Source of the DNA: Amphiura filiformis
Taxonomy: Eukaryota; Echinodermata; Ophiuroidea; Amphilepidida; Amphiuridae
Direction: 5' to 3'
Length of the DNA stretch: 64,000 bases
NCBI RefSeq assembly: GCF_039555335.1
Contig: NC_092628.1
Span: forward strand, 30,599,409 to 30,663,408
Of the stretch, positions 49,580 to 59,876 are shown one piece after another. The translations under genes and the position numbers were made by a program. How positions within the stretch are numbered: position 1 is the stretch's first letter; each line of letters begins with the position of its first letter. The notes beneath the pieces were generated by a model, which was not told the DNA's origin, searched no databases, and saw nothing but the letters and a program-made list of their open reading frames with translations.

Positions 49580-52134
49580 CGTTTATTTTGGCTCACCGTA
49601 TATGACACGGTTTCAGATTTGAAGCAGGTTTGACTGCCAAAAATGGCAAAATATAAAGTTTCAAAAAATATTGTTTTAAATATGTTTTCTAGACTGAAAT
49701 TTTGTGCAGAATTCATTTCTGAAGTCAGAAATGCACAATCTGTCATTGTTTTCCTGATATGAGCATTACAGTAAAGGCATATGCTTTTGACGGAAATAAA
49801 AATATGAGATCCATAAGTGACAACATCATCACAACATATTTGAAATCTATTGGCACACTTATAAAGGCTCTGCAAGGCTCACATCATGTTGTAGTGCAAG
49901 TCTGACATCTGATTGGTGCACACACATTGAATATAGGTCACATGATTGCACAATATTACAGGTACTAATTGTTCCCGATTTTGCTCAAAAATGGGGTGGC
50001 GAGTCAATTTGATAAAAAAATTAGAACTCAAAAAATATGCATTTTAGCACAAGTTTGATACTATATCCCTGTAGTACTGTATCATGGGAATAACTGATTA
50101 ATTTTTCTGAAGTCAGAAATGCAAAATCTGTCATTGTTTTCCTGATATAAGCATTACAGTAGAGGCACATGCTTTTGACGGAAATAAAAATATGAAACCC
50201 ATAAGTGACAACATCATCACAACATATTTGAACTCTATTGGCACACTTATAAAGGCTCTGCAAGGCTCACATCATGTTGTAGTGCAAGTCTGACATCTGA
50301 TTGGTGCACACACATTAAATATAGGTCACATGATTGCGCAATATTACAGGTACTAATTGTTCCCGATTTTGCTCAAAAATGGGGTGGCGAGTCAATTTGA
50401 TAAAAAAATTAGAACTCAAAAAATATGCATTTTAGCACAAGTTTGATACTATATCCCTGTAGTACTGTATCATGGGAATAACTGATTAGTTTTTCTGAAG
50501 TCAGAAATGCAAAATCTGTCATTGTTTTCCTGATATAAGCATTACAGTAGAGGCACATGCTTTTGACGGAAATAAAAATATGAAACCCATAAGTGACAAC
50601 ATCATCACAACATATTTGAACTCTATTGGCACACTTATAAAGGCTCTGCAAGGCTCACATCATGTTGTAGTGCAAGTCTGACATCTGATTGGTGCACACA
50701 CATTAAATATAGGTCACATGATTGCGCAATATTACAGGTACTAATTGTTCCCGATTTTGCTCAAAAATGGGGTGGCGAGTCAATTTGATAAAAAAAATTA
50801 GAACTCAAAAAATATGCATTTTAGCACAAGTTTGATACTATATCCCTGTAGTACTGTATCATGGGAATAACTGATTAGTTTTTCTGAAGTCAGAAATGCA
50901 AAATCTGTCATTGTTTTCCTGATATAAGCATTACAGTAGAGGCACATGCTTTTGACGGAAATAAAAATATGAAACCCATAAGTGACAACATCATCACAAC
51001 ATATTTGAACTCTATTGGCACACTTATAAAAGGCTCTGCAAGGCTCACATCATGTTGTAGTGCAAGACAGACATCTGATTGGTGCAAACACATTAAATAT
51101 AGGTCACATGATTGCGCAATATTACAGGTACTAATTGTTCCCGATTTTGCTCAAAAATGGGGTGGCGAAGTCAATTTGATAAAAAATTAGAACTCAAAAA
51201 ATATGCATTTTAGCACAAGTTTGGAACTATATACCTGTAGTACTGTATCATGGGAGTAACTGATTAGTTTTTTTTAAACATGTCGCCTCATATTTTTTTT
51301 TGCGATTTTTTGAAATGCCAAATTTTACGTAATTTACAGATGTCACAAATTGATAAAAAAATTAGAAAAGAAAATTGAGAAGGAATGGAAAGATATTAAT
51401 GTTATACCCAAGTAGGAACTTATACTGTGCATAACTGATTAGTTTTTCAAGCCTATAGCTCTTGTAGTTTTCTTGTAATCCCGATTTTTATAAATGGCAG
51501 GAATTTTTACACACATCAAAATTTTAAGGGGTAGGGGAAACATTTTTACATTTTGCAAGTCTTTCCCTTAGTTAAAATGAACAAAGTCAGGTATCAAATG
51601 AAAGCCCATTCAATACTGCATAGACTGGTAGGTCAACCATCACTGTAGCACCTTCCTATCAAGAGTTATGATTTTTCAAATCAATTTTTTTGCCGAAAAC
51701 GGCTTATTTTGGCATGTCAATTGTCACAAGGCATGTCATATTTGAATGATTCTGGTGCGCAAATGATTAAGTCAATCACAAAACAAATACCTGAATCCAT
51801 CAAATAGTACCCTCAGCTGATATGTTAACATTTTAAAGGGCCATGTCTATGTATATTGTAGACTATATGAGTATACAAAGTTGGCATGTGAAAATTTTTG
51901 TCACCCAAAAAGTGCGTTTTTCGGGCAAAATCGGCCACAAATCAACATTTTGTAGCAAAACGATGTACGATGCACGCGTTTAAACAAAAAAAATCATGTT
52001 CTACAATCAATTTTACCCTAGAAAAGACATCTTAGAAGTTAAACATAGCTATTTTCACTCTGGGGTGAATTTTTACACACTTTGGCAGTGAAACCTGCTT
52101 CAAATCTGAGACCATGTCATATGTAAGATAAACG
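49580..52134. mobile_element. 2.55-kb non-autonomous TIR element containing a 389-bp tandem array
   Basis: Left end 49580-49641 (CGTTTATTTTGG, TTTCAGATTTGAAGCAGGTT, GACTGCCAAA) is mirrored at 52081-52134 (TTTGGCAGTG, AACCTGCTTCAAATCTGAGA, AAACG). The interior holds the tandem array and about 800 bp of AT-rich DNA. No transposase-like frame. The target duplication was not resolved. Confidence 0.75.
49715..51270. repeat. 389-bp tandem repeat: three full and two partial copies
   Basis: The marker TTAGAACTCAAAAAATATGC starts at 50021, 50409, 50798 and 51187 (periods 388, 389, 389). The partial first copy begins near TTCTGAAGTCAGAAATGC at 49720. Middle copies are nearly identical, so expansion or homogenisation is recent. 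Confidence 0.95.
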
Positions 52135-52138
52135 GTTC

Positions 52139-52394
52139 AAAACAGACCATTACCATAGATAATCGATTGTCTTGTTGAGGTATGGTTAGCATGTTAGTCG
52201 CTCGGAAGGCTCGACCCCTTGGGTCTCGCCTTCGGCGACTCAACATGCTCACCATACCTCAACAAGACACCGATATCTATGAGAGTTCATGAATAGTCGC
52301 TCGGAAGGCTCGACCCCTTGGGTCTCGCCTTCGGCGACTAACATGCTCACCATACCTCAACAAGACACCGATTATCTATGGTAATGGTCTGTTT
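52139..52394. mobile_element. Foldback MITE with duplicated internal hairpin
   Basis: AAACAGACCATTACCATAGA (52139) is inverted at 52375-52394. The arms continue with CTTGTTGAGGTATGGT and its inverse. Two copies of a CG-rich segment AGTCGCTCGGAAGGCTCGAC..GCCTTCGGCGACT lie at about 52196 and 52295. It abuts the element ending at 52134. Confidence 0.85.
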
Positions 52395-53288
52395 CTCACC
52401 CTTTATCTACTACATAACCACTATGTACAATGTAGTTCATCAAACATATTTGTTTTTTATAATTATATCTTTTCCAATTTGTTTTACATGTATGTATTAA
52501 ATATGATTTCCCGTGGGAAACATTAGTAATTAAAGAATATACGATACTGAATTTTTGTTTTTACTATCCTCTACCGTATGATAGACGACAGACAGGTCCA
52601 CTACGATAAAATATTGGACCTGCCTGTCATCCAGTGTTGGATTTACCTGGTGTAGCGGAGAAAAATGATGATTTTGGAGAACCTGCTACACGAATTTTAG
52701 CTTGAATAGCAATTTTTCCAATGTAAACATATGGTAAAGAACATCGCCTAATGGTTCCGCTAAAAATTGCTAAGCAAAGTTTTCAAAGTAAATGCAATGC
52801 TGCATTATCACATGGTAGAAGATAGTAAAAACAAAAATTAATATTGTTTATTCTCATTCTTAGCCAGTTATATAAACTAAACACTATTTTATTTAGCAAA
52901 AACTACGGGCAAGAAGATAATTCAAGCCATTTTTGGTGAAATCTGCTTTTCTTGATTACATCAACATAGGCAACTAATAAAAAAATACCCACTTTAAAAT
53001 ATATTACAGATCTGGTAAGCAATTCATAAATTTTATAATTAGATGTTATACAATTCTGAGCAAGTTTTGGGCTGCCTTGCAAAACCAAAGACAAGATTTT
53101 GTACATGAAAGCTGATTTTCCGACAGATGCCAGAAAGTCATGCATGTAAATGTTAGTATGACGTCATTTTCTTGAAACAAGTGGGAAAATGGCATACATG
53201 TATGTACTTGTATACGAACTCAACATTTTGCTGTTATTGTTTGGCATTACATTAATCACAGTACAGTTTTCTTGCAAATATTGGTTAT
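52395..53288. other. Noncoding; short inverted repeat at 52560-52630
   Basis: ACAGACAGGTCCA and GGACCTGCCTGT form an inverted pair around 52590-52630; AAAACAAAAATTAATATT at 52830 partly mirrors the sequence at 52545. This suggests another old foldback spanning about 52550-52850. No gene seen. Confidence 0.4.
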
Positions 53289-53455
53289 TCCTTCATGTAA
53301 TTTTACACGAAATTAGGGTTAGGGTTAGAGTTAGGGTTAGTTTAGGGTTAGGATTAGGGTTAGGATTAGGGTTAGGATTAGGGGTAGGCTTAGGGTTAGG
53401 GTTAGGATTAGGGTTAGAGTTAGGATTAGATTACACGAAATAATTACATGAAGGA
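53289..53455. repeat. Interstitial telomeric repeat inserted in a hairpin loop
   Basis: 53314-53430 is a degenerate TTAGGG-type array (variants TTAGAG, GATTAGGG, GCTTAGGG). It is bracketed by an exact 11-bp direct repeat TTACACGAAAT (53303-53313 and 53431-53441). Outside these, TCCTTCATGTAATT (53289-53302) and AATTACATGAAGGA (53442-53455) are perfect 14-bp inverted repeats. Confidence 0.95.
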
Positions 53456-53550
53456 TCGACCCAAATATTCATAGTTTCAATCATTCACTAATCTAGTATT
53501 TGCACAAAAACCCATTAATGTTCTTAATGGTTCATAAAACATTTGTACAC

Positions 53551-54152
53551 TAATGTGATCCGGGGGTTCACTCACTACTTGACTTGTTACGCACCCGTGT
53601 CCAAGAAAAACATCTAAAAGGGTATGTTTTTCACCACACAGGTCGTCAACGTCTTTTTGAAAAAGGGGTACTTTTTCAGAAGGCATCACCATTTAGGGGT
53701 CCTTTTTCAGCCAAATCCTTAGACGTTTAGGGTTAGTAATATTATTGTTTGAGTGAGTTTGCACTAATTCGATAAAAATCACCACTTTCTAATTGATTCT
53801 TGTTACTTTTGTGCATGTTTTCTTCAGTATCTATATGTCTGCAACATCAAAAAGACACTGTGGTTATCAAATTAGCTCATTTCCCTGTTTACGGCACTTA
53901 GGGTATCAATATAGATATTTCTCAGTTGACGCCATGATAGACTTTCTTTTTACAGTCTATGACGCTATTTAGGGTATGGTTTTTATTTGCATGTGCTACG
54001 CCATTTAGGGTAGCATTTTGCATGTGTTTCGCCATTAAGGGGTGCAATTTGGTTACGTGAAAATTCGACATTAAGGGTGCATTTCAGAGGTGTTCGGACG
54101 TGGGTGGGAGGCCCTTTTGTGTGAGAGTGACCCCCGGTGTGATCCTCATTAC
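53551..54152. mobile_element. Probable TIR element with CATTTAGGGT motifs
   Basis: TAATGTGATCCGGGGGTTCA (left) is imperfectly inverted as TGACCCCCGGTGTGATCCTC (right). The interior repeats CGCCATTTAGGGTAGCATTT-like motifs at irregular spacing. Its TTAGGGT motifs are probably unrelated to the telomeric tract 120 bp away. Confidence 0.5.
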
Positions 54153-55063
54153 CTGCACAAAACAAGTGGAGATACATCATATATTGGTGTATTTCTCCCA
54201 AACTAATTTAATTTTAAAGGAAATAATGTGATTGAAATGAAAATTGAACTTTGCTTTTGTCACACTGATTTGTCAGTTTGGAAAAAAATAGTGTTGAGAA
54301 AGTTTGAGGAAATGCAAAAAGACTTCTCCTCCAAACTGGCCAAAATAGTTCATATGACTTGGTGACTTGTTAACAGCAAGTTCAAGGCAAAAAGGTTCAT
54401 AATGATTGTTTTATTAGTAAGAGTCATTAATTTTTTTTTTTTACAGAATACAACTGGACCCTTAAAATTCTTTAAAGTAATTAAATTACCACCTAGCATA
54501 CAAAGAGTAAAATGCTGTAAACTTGTCCTTGAGGCCCTGGGGTAGCAATGCATGTGTGAAGTGTATATTTATATAAAAAGAGTAGTAAATTAAATCATTT
54601 ATGCTGCTTTTTTGTGAATTTATGGATGTGGTTAATGTTTTGTAAACTGCATTCTTTAGTTGTAGGAGACCAGTTTATTTATAAAATATAATATAACAAC
54701 AATTCCTAGGCCTGTGAAAAACCCTCAAAAAGACCTTTTAAAAGATTATTTCATCAGTTATTTGGTAAATTATTCGGGCAAGGTCTGCCAGAATGTCCTC
54801 TCTTTCGTGGGGTCTTCATATTATCATAAATATCACAGAAAATGGCAAAATAATTGACAAAGTTTCCGGTAAGTATAGAGAATACGTATTGTGGACCACT
54901 GTGTATCGTAGAAGGAACACAGCAGTTAAATGGCGGATGTTGTACTGCCATCATGCGGCCAGTCAAGCCGTTGGATTGGTCTATAAACTCAAGTGCTGGT
55001 GCATATAGGTGATTAACAATGCACATAACTTATGTTACATTGCTGTCTACTCAAGACAGTATA
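54153..55063. other. Noncoding; solitary stem-loop at 55043
   Basis: CTGTCT-ACTCA-AGACAG (55043-55059) is a solitary variant of the window's stem-loop core with an altered but still paired stem. The plus-strand frame at 54793-55008 has no family motif. Otherwise nothing recognised. Confidence 0.4.
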
Positions 55064-55071
55064 GTAAGATA

Positions 55072-55983
55072 CAGGGTTCCCGTTAAGGTTTTAAAAATGT
55101 GCGTCCTTAATGACGCAAGTTTGCTGACGAGGTTGCAAAAACTTGCGTCCAGACAGATTTGTGTGCGTCCATCTGAAATTCACAATTATGACGATACACA
55201 CGTACCCCGGGTCTACACCTCATCAAATGTTGATTGTTAAAAAAAAATAAAAGTGCATTTTCGCTGTGATATTCCATCTCCATTCGCTATGATAATTTTT
55301 TTTTTTTGTGTCAGTTTTGGTCCGAAACGTGGTCAAAAACAGGTGCAAAAACATGAGCAAAGTCTGTCAATCTTGAGCAATTTTCGTTTGTACTTTCACT
55401 TCCGCATTTCTATTTTTAAATTAACGTGTTGTTGATGCTACAAAAACTAAAACACGCGCTGCCACAAATAATACGAAAAAGGGTTATCATTTGGATTTTG
55501 TCTTTAAAATTGCTTTTATTCATCGTAACAATAATACTAATAAAGGAAACCTAGATTATTTATGAGAAAATAAACTTATTTTTTGTGATAAATAATTAAA
55601 TAAACGCTAGCGGCACGTGCTTGCTTGTAAACAAATCAATCGGGAATTCCCCAGGCCATGTGATCAAACAGCTGTACAGCGATCGTTCGGAATTAAAGCA
55701 TGCAAAAAGTGCACGATTTCCTGACGTTGCATTTACAAATATTGCAGAATGAATTTCAATTCTCAGCAGGTGGGTCAAACTTTTGGGGCTTTTATTATCT
55801 TAATAATATAAAAGAATAAAAATTTCTTATTTTTATCATCAATTAATGATAAAATTTCGAAGTTTTGTCTGCGTCCAAATGCATGTGACATGGACGCAAA
55901 ATACTTGATTAGCCATGTGAATTTGCGTCCAAATTTGTAAAATACGCGTCTGGACGCAATGACGCACACTAACGGGAAGCCTG
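55072..55983. mobile_element. Non-autonomous hAT element, perfect 8-bp TSD
   Basis: GTAAGATA at 55064-55071 and 55984-55991 is an exact 8-bp target duplication. TIRs CAGGGTTCCCGTTA and TAACGGGAAGCCTG match with one change. Many GCGTCC/GGACGC copies sit near both ends, like hAT subterminal transposase-binding repeats. No transposase frame; the 912-bp interior is AT-rich. Confidence 0.9.
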
Positions 55984-56012
55984 GTAAGATATAAACTGAG
56001 TTTAGATACCAC

Positions 56013-56839
56013 CAAGCCTGGAAACAAGCAGGCGCCAAGCGATTTTTACCCTACGGTTACCAAGTTTTGACGCCTGGATCCAACCAGAATTACACGCCCA
56101 GGCGCCAGAGAAAATCTGAATTTTAAGCCCGGTATATATGACCATTATTGCTCCATTTTGACAAGTTCAGTGCTCAGGAAATGGCCCAGTAGAACTTCAT
56201 CAGGCAAGCTCATTTCCACTCAAAATATTGGCCATTTCCAATGTATTTTCAACAAAATGCAGTGCCAAATCTTATCTTTTACCTAATATTTAGCCAATTT
56301 TCCTTGATATTTGCCTTCAGGGCTCATAATTTTGGCAGTATTTTGCCTTGTTTTCTGGTTAGGTGATCACGATGATCGCGATCATGAAGGCGGCCATCTT
56401 GAATTTTGCCGATGTGTTTCATGAAAAAAAGACAGCCAAATAAAATAAAATAAAATAAAATTAAATAAAATTAAATAAAATTAAATTAAATTTAAAAAAA
56501 ATTAAATTAAATTAAAAAATTGAATAAAATAAAATTAAATAAAATTAAAAAAAAAAATTAAATTAAATTAAAAAATTGAAATTAAATTAAAACTAAATTC
56601 AATTAAACAAAATTAAAATTAAATAAAATAAAATAAAATAAATTGAAAGTCTGTTCAGATAACATCTCAGGTGAGCATCGAAAGCTGTAGAAATAACAAA
56701 AATAAGCATTTTGATACTTTCAGAAAAACGACTCCTGGCTCTTTAAAAATGGCTCCTGGTTCACTAGAAAATTACAGGACCAGGAGCCGCTTTTCCAAAT
56801 GTTTGGCTCCTGGTTCAGATCGACTTATTTCCAGGCCTG
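56013..56839. mobile_element. Non-autonomous hAT element, perfect 8-bp TSD (second)
   Basis: GATACCAC at 56005-56012 and 56840-56847 is an exact 8-bp duplication. TIRs CAAGCCTGGAAACAAG and CTTATTTCCAGGCCTG match at 14 of 16 positions. Subterminal GGCGCC/CCAGGCGCC and GGCTCCTGG/CCAGGAGCC motifs recur. It lies about 30 bp from the element ending at 55983 and contains the A/T simple repeat at 56436-56642. Confidence 0.9.
56436..56642. repeat. A/T-only microsatellite (AAATA/AAATT type)
   Basis: About 200 bp of AAATAAAAT and TTAAATTAAA variants with almost no G or C, inside the second hAT element. Confidence 0.9.
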
Positions 56840-57339
56840 GATACCACTGCTAATGCAGTAAAACCTGTGTACACAACAGAGCTACAATCCTATTAAAATT
56901 AATACTCTATAGTCTATACTCTGCTGAAAATACATTTGCATTGGCCAAGTATGACACTAAAAACATTGGATAATGTTCCATTAAGTACTCCACGTGGGTG
57001 TCAAATGCAGACAACACGTTTCAATTTTATTTTGAAATTCAAAAAACATTTCAGAATTGTAAATTTTCATGACCACATTTTGGAACTAGCATGAAAAATA
57101 CATTCAAGGAAGGTGACCTGATATATTTGGAAAATCAAATTTTTAAAGCTTACATATAATATAAAATGTCATCCCTTTCAAGCACTCATGCAAAAAGAAC
57201 ATGTTAATGTTTTTTGTATACGTGACTATTCCTAATGGAATTACCGACATTTATACAGCGTGATATTGGTAGTCTACAGTGTTTTTATTAATGATAATCA
57301 TCATGATCATGTAATATATTGATTTCAAGGGAAAGGCCC

Positions 57340-57540
57340 TATTTTTCTCATAAACATTAAAATTAGAAGTTCCAACTCAGTGTATTTCCGAAGATATCAT
57401 CAAAAAACTGCCTTTAGAATTAGTTTCAAATGTGGTATACTATATTTGAGACTAAGTCGACAGTTTTTTGATGATTTCTTCGCAAATATACCGATTTGGA
57501 ATGCCAAATTTCAATATATGTTTATGAGAAAAATATGAGC
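57340..57540. mobile_element. Foldback element, about 190 bp
   Basis: TTTTTCTCATAAACAT (left) and ATGTTTATGAGAAAAAT (right) form the ends. The arms continue through GAAGATATCATCAAAAAACTG and its partner CAGTTTTTTGATGATTTCTTC. Noncoding. Confidence 0.8.
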
Positions 57541-57773
57541 TTTCATCTGATACCAAAACCAGCATTTTGATGAGGTAAAATGGGGGGGGGGAGGGAATGA
57601 GATTGTCAATCAGGTTGCCCACCTTTAAAATGAGTACAAACATACCTAGTATTGGTTCAGTGTTTCTTGCGATAGCTCTTGATATTTTGAGACTCAAAAC
57701 TCGGGACTTTTTATGCTGAAGCCTATGGCTGGCACGCAGAGTGTTAAGAGCCATATGTTACTATGAATTATTT

Positions 57774-57792
57774 GCTTTCTACTGAAGACAGC
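57774..57792. repeat. Solitary stem-loop core
   Basis: GCTTTCTACTGAAGACAGC keeps the ACTGA loop of the 28-32 kb arrays with a mostly paired, altered stem. Confidence 0.5.
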
Positions 57793-57933
57793 ATGTCCTG
57801 TTTTCTTTGTCTTTCTCTTCTTGTTTTCATTTGATAAATTTGGTTATTACGATCGATGATGCCATGTAGTTATAGTCACAGCATGCGAAAAGGTCATAAC
57901 ACATCAAAAGGACCAAACTCTGTAATGATCCAC

Positions 57934-58371
57934 AGACAGTCAGAATTAATAGGTAAATTTTCACGGGAAAATGTTCTGGACACGTGACACCCATGGGCGC
58001 AGACATATTAGCATTATGGAATGTGACCCCGAGCACAGCGGGTGTTCTTCCAATGTATTTGAATAGGAAGAATTCTTCCTTTGAGGCAAAATAAGTTACT
58101 TGTTGCAAGTTAATGTTATGATAAGAGTTTCCGTAGCTAAATATTGTTTTCCGTAGATAGATATTTTTGAAATTACGTTTTGATGATATTGTGAAAAAAT
58201 TAAGATAACATAATATTCAATAAATTTGCATTGTACAAATTTCTATCAAAATTGCGGTCACCGCCGGGGGTCAGAGATCAGGCTCGAGGTTACACTCACA
58301 TTGATACCCATTGGTCACGTGTCCAGAAAATTTTCCCGTGAAAATGTACCTATTAATGTTGACTGACAGAG
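57934..58371. mobile_element. MITE with about 55-bp TIRs
   Basis: ATTAATAGGTAAATTTTCAC, GGGAAAATGTTCTGGACACG and TGAC at the left are mirrored at 58312-58357 (GTCACGTGTCCAGAAAATTT.., TACCTATTAAT). Looser CAGTCAG/CTGACAG pairing lies at the extreme ends. The interior is noncoding. Confidence 0.85.
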
Positions 58372-58832
58372 TGACAAGCATTGGCGACATAATGCGCTAG
58401 TATTAAAAGTGATTTTCTTTGTTTAGCCCAATCTGTTCAGGTCAAAATTAAAAAGGGACATATCTGGCAGTGAAAACTACTAACATTTTGTGGAAAAGAA
58501 ATATAAATCTATTTTGATTACAACACAGCTTTAATTGCGAGAAAGTAGCTATAATGTACTGGTAATATAAATGTCTTATACACTGCAGCTGTAGATATCC
58601 TAACATGTTAAATATTCAGATTGTTAAAATTAAATGTCTTACATATGTAGTTATAGCGTGTGTAAAGGTCTAGAATATAGGCCTATACCTGTGTTCTAAA
58701 CCTCTAGAAGAATATTGATTCAAAATGGTTCACACAATTTATCTGTCTCTAGCCAATTTATTAACAGCCTAATATGATGTTTAAGCCAATATTTGCTCAT
58801 GTTATTTATACAAGGCGGTTCTCGAACCACGA

Positions 58833-59876
58833 GTCTCGCCTGCTTTTGCGACCACCTGCTTTTTCAATTACTTTTGGTAGAGGTAAATGAATTTGGCGGT
58901 TATCGGCTGGGCACGATTATCTGGCTGATGGTGACTACCCACCAAGTGTCATGCCCATGCAACAGTTTTACTAATTTGACCTCAGATGACCCCTGGTGAC
59001 CTGGAAATGACCTTCCAAAAATTAGGCTTAAAATGTTCACTGTACCCACCAAGTTTCATGCCCATACGACTGTTTTTACTAATTTGACCTCAAATGACCC
59101 CTGGTGACCTCAAAATGACCTTCCAAAAATTTGGCTTAAAATGTTGACTGTACCCACCAAGTTTCATGCCCATACGATTGTTTTTACTACTTTGACCCCA
59201 AATGACCCCTGGTGACCTCGAAATGACCTTCCAAAAATTTGGCTTTAAAAGTTGACTGTACCCACCAAGTTTCATGCCCATCCAACAGTTTTACTAATTT
59301 GACCTCAGATGACCCCTGGTGACCTTGAAATGACCTTCCAAAATGTGGCTTCAAATGTTGACTGTACCCACCAATTTTCATGCCCATCCAACACTTATTA
59401 CTAATTTGACCTCAGATGACCCCTGGTGACCTCGAAATGACCTTCCAAAATTTGGCTTTAAATGTTGACTGTACCCACCAAGTTTCATGCCCATACGACA
59501 GTTTTTACTAATTTGACCTCAGATGACCTCTGGTGACCTCGAAATGACCTTCCAAAAATTTGGCTTTAAATGTTGAATGGACCCACCAAGTGTCATGGAC
59601 ATATAACAGTTTTACTAATTTGACCTCAGATGACCCTAGATGACCTCAGTGACCTTGAACCACTAACCAATACAAACCGGTTCTGTCTCGGGTCAAGATG
59701 CACCCACCCACCAAGTTTGAGGAACGTGTGACTCATAGTCTCCGAGAAAATAGGCGGACAGCAAACTTTAACCAAAACTGTAACCAATTTGTCACATACA
59801 CACCCCCACACACCCCCACATACACACATCTGCACGGAAAAGTGATTATATAGTCTCCTGCCTTATCAGGCGAGAC
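58833..59876. mobile_element. 1.04-kb TIR element carrying 107-bp tandem repeats
   Basis: GTCTCGCCTG (58833-58842) and CAGGCGAGAC (59867-59876) are perfect 10-bp inverted ends. The right end also forms its own GTCTC..GAGAC hairpin. Inside lies the 107-bp array and an ACACACCCCC-type run at 59800-59830. No transposase frame. Confidence 0.65.
58938..59660. repeat. 107-bp tandem repeat, about 7 copies
   Basis: CCCACCAAGTTTCATGCCCAT recurs at 58938, 59045, 59153, 59261, 59367, 59474 and 59582 (106-108 bp apart). Each is followed by TAATTTGACCTCAGATGACC and GAAATGACCTTCCAAAA. Copies differ by scattered changes. Confidence 0.95.

Noticed and set aside
50021..50651. Two identical 80-codon minus-strand frames.
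   Set aside because: They are copies of one chance frame within the 389-bp tandem repeat. The frame is not preserved in all units.
53189..53443. An 84-codon frame with a Gly-Leu repeat tail.
   Set aside because: The repeat tail is a translation of the degenerate TTAGGG tract.
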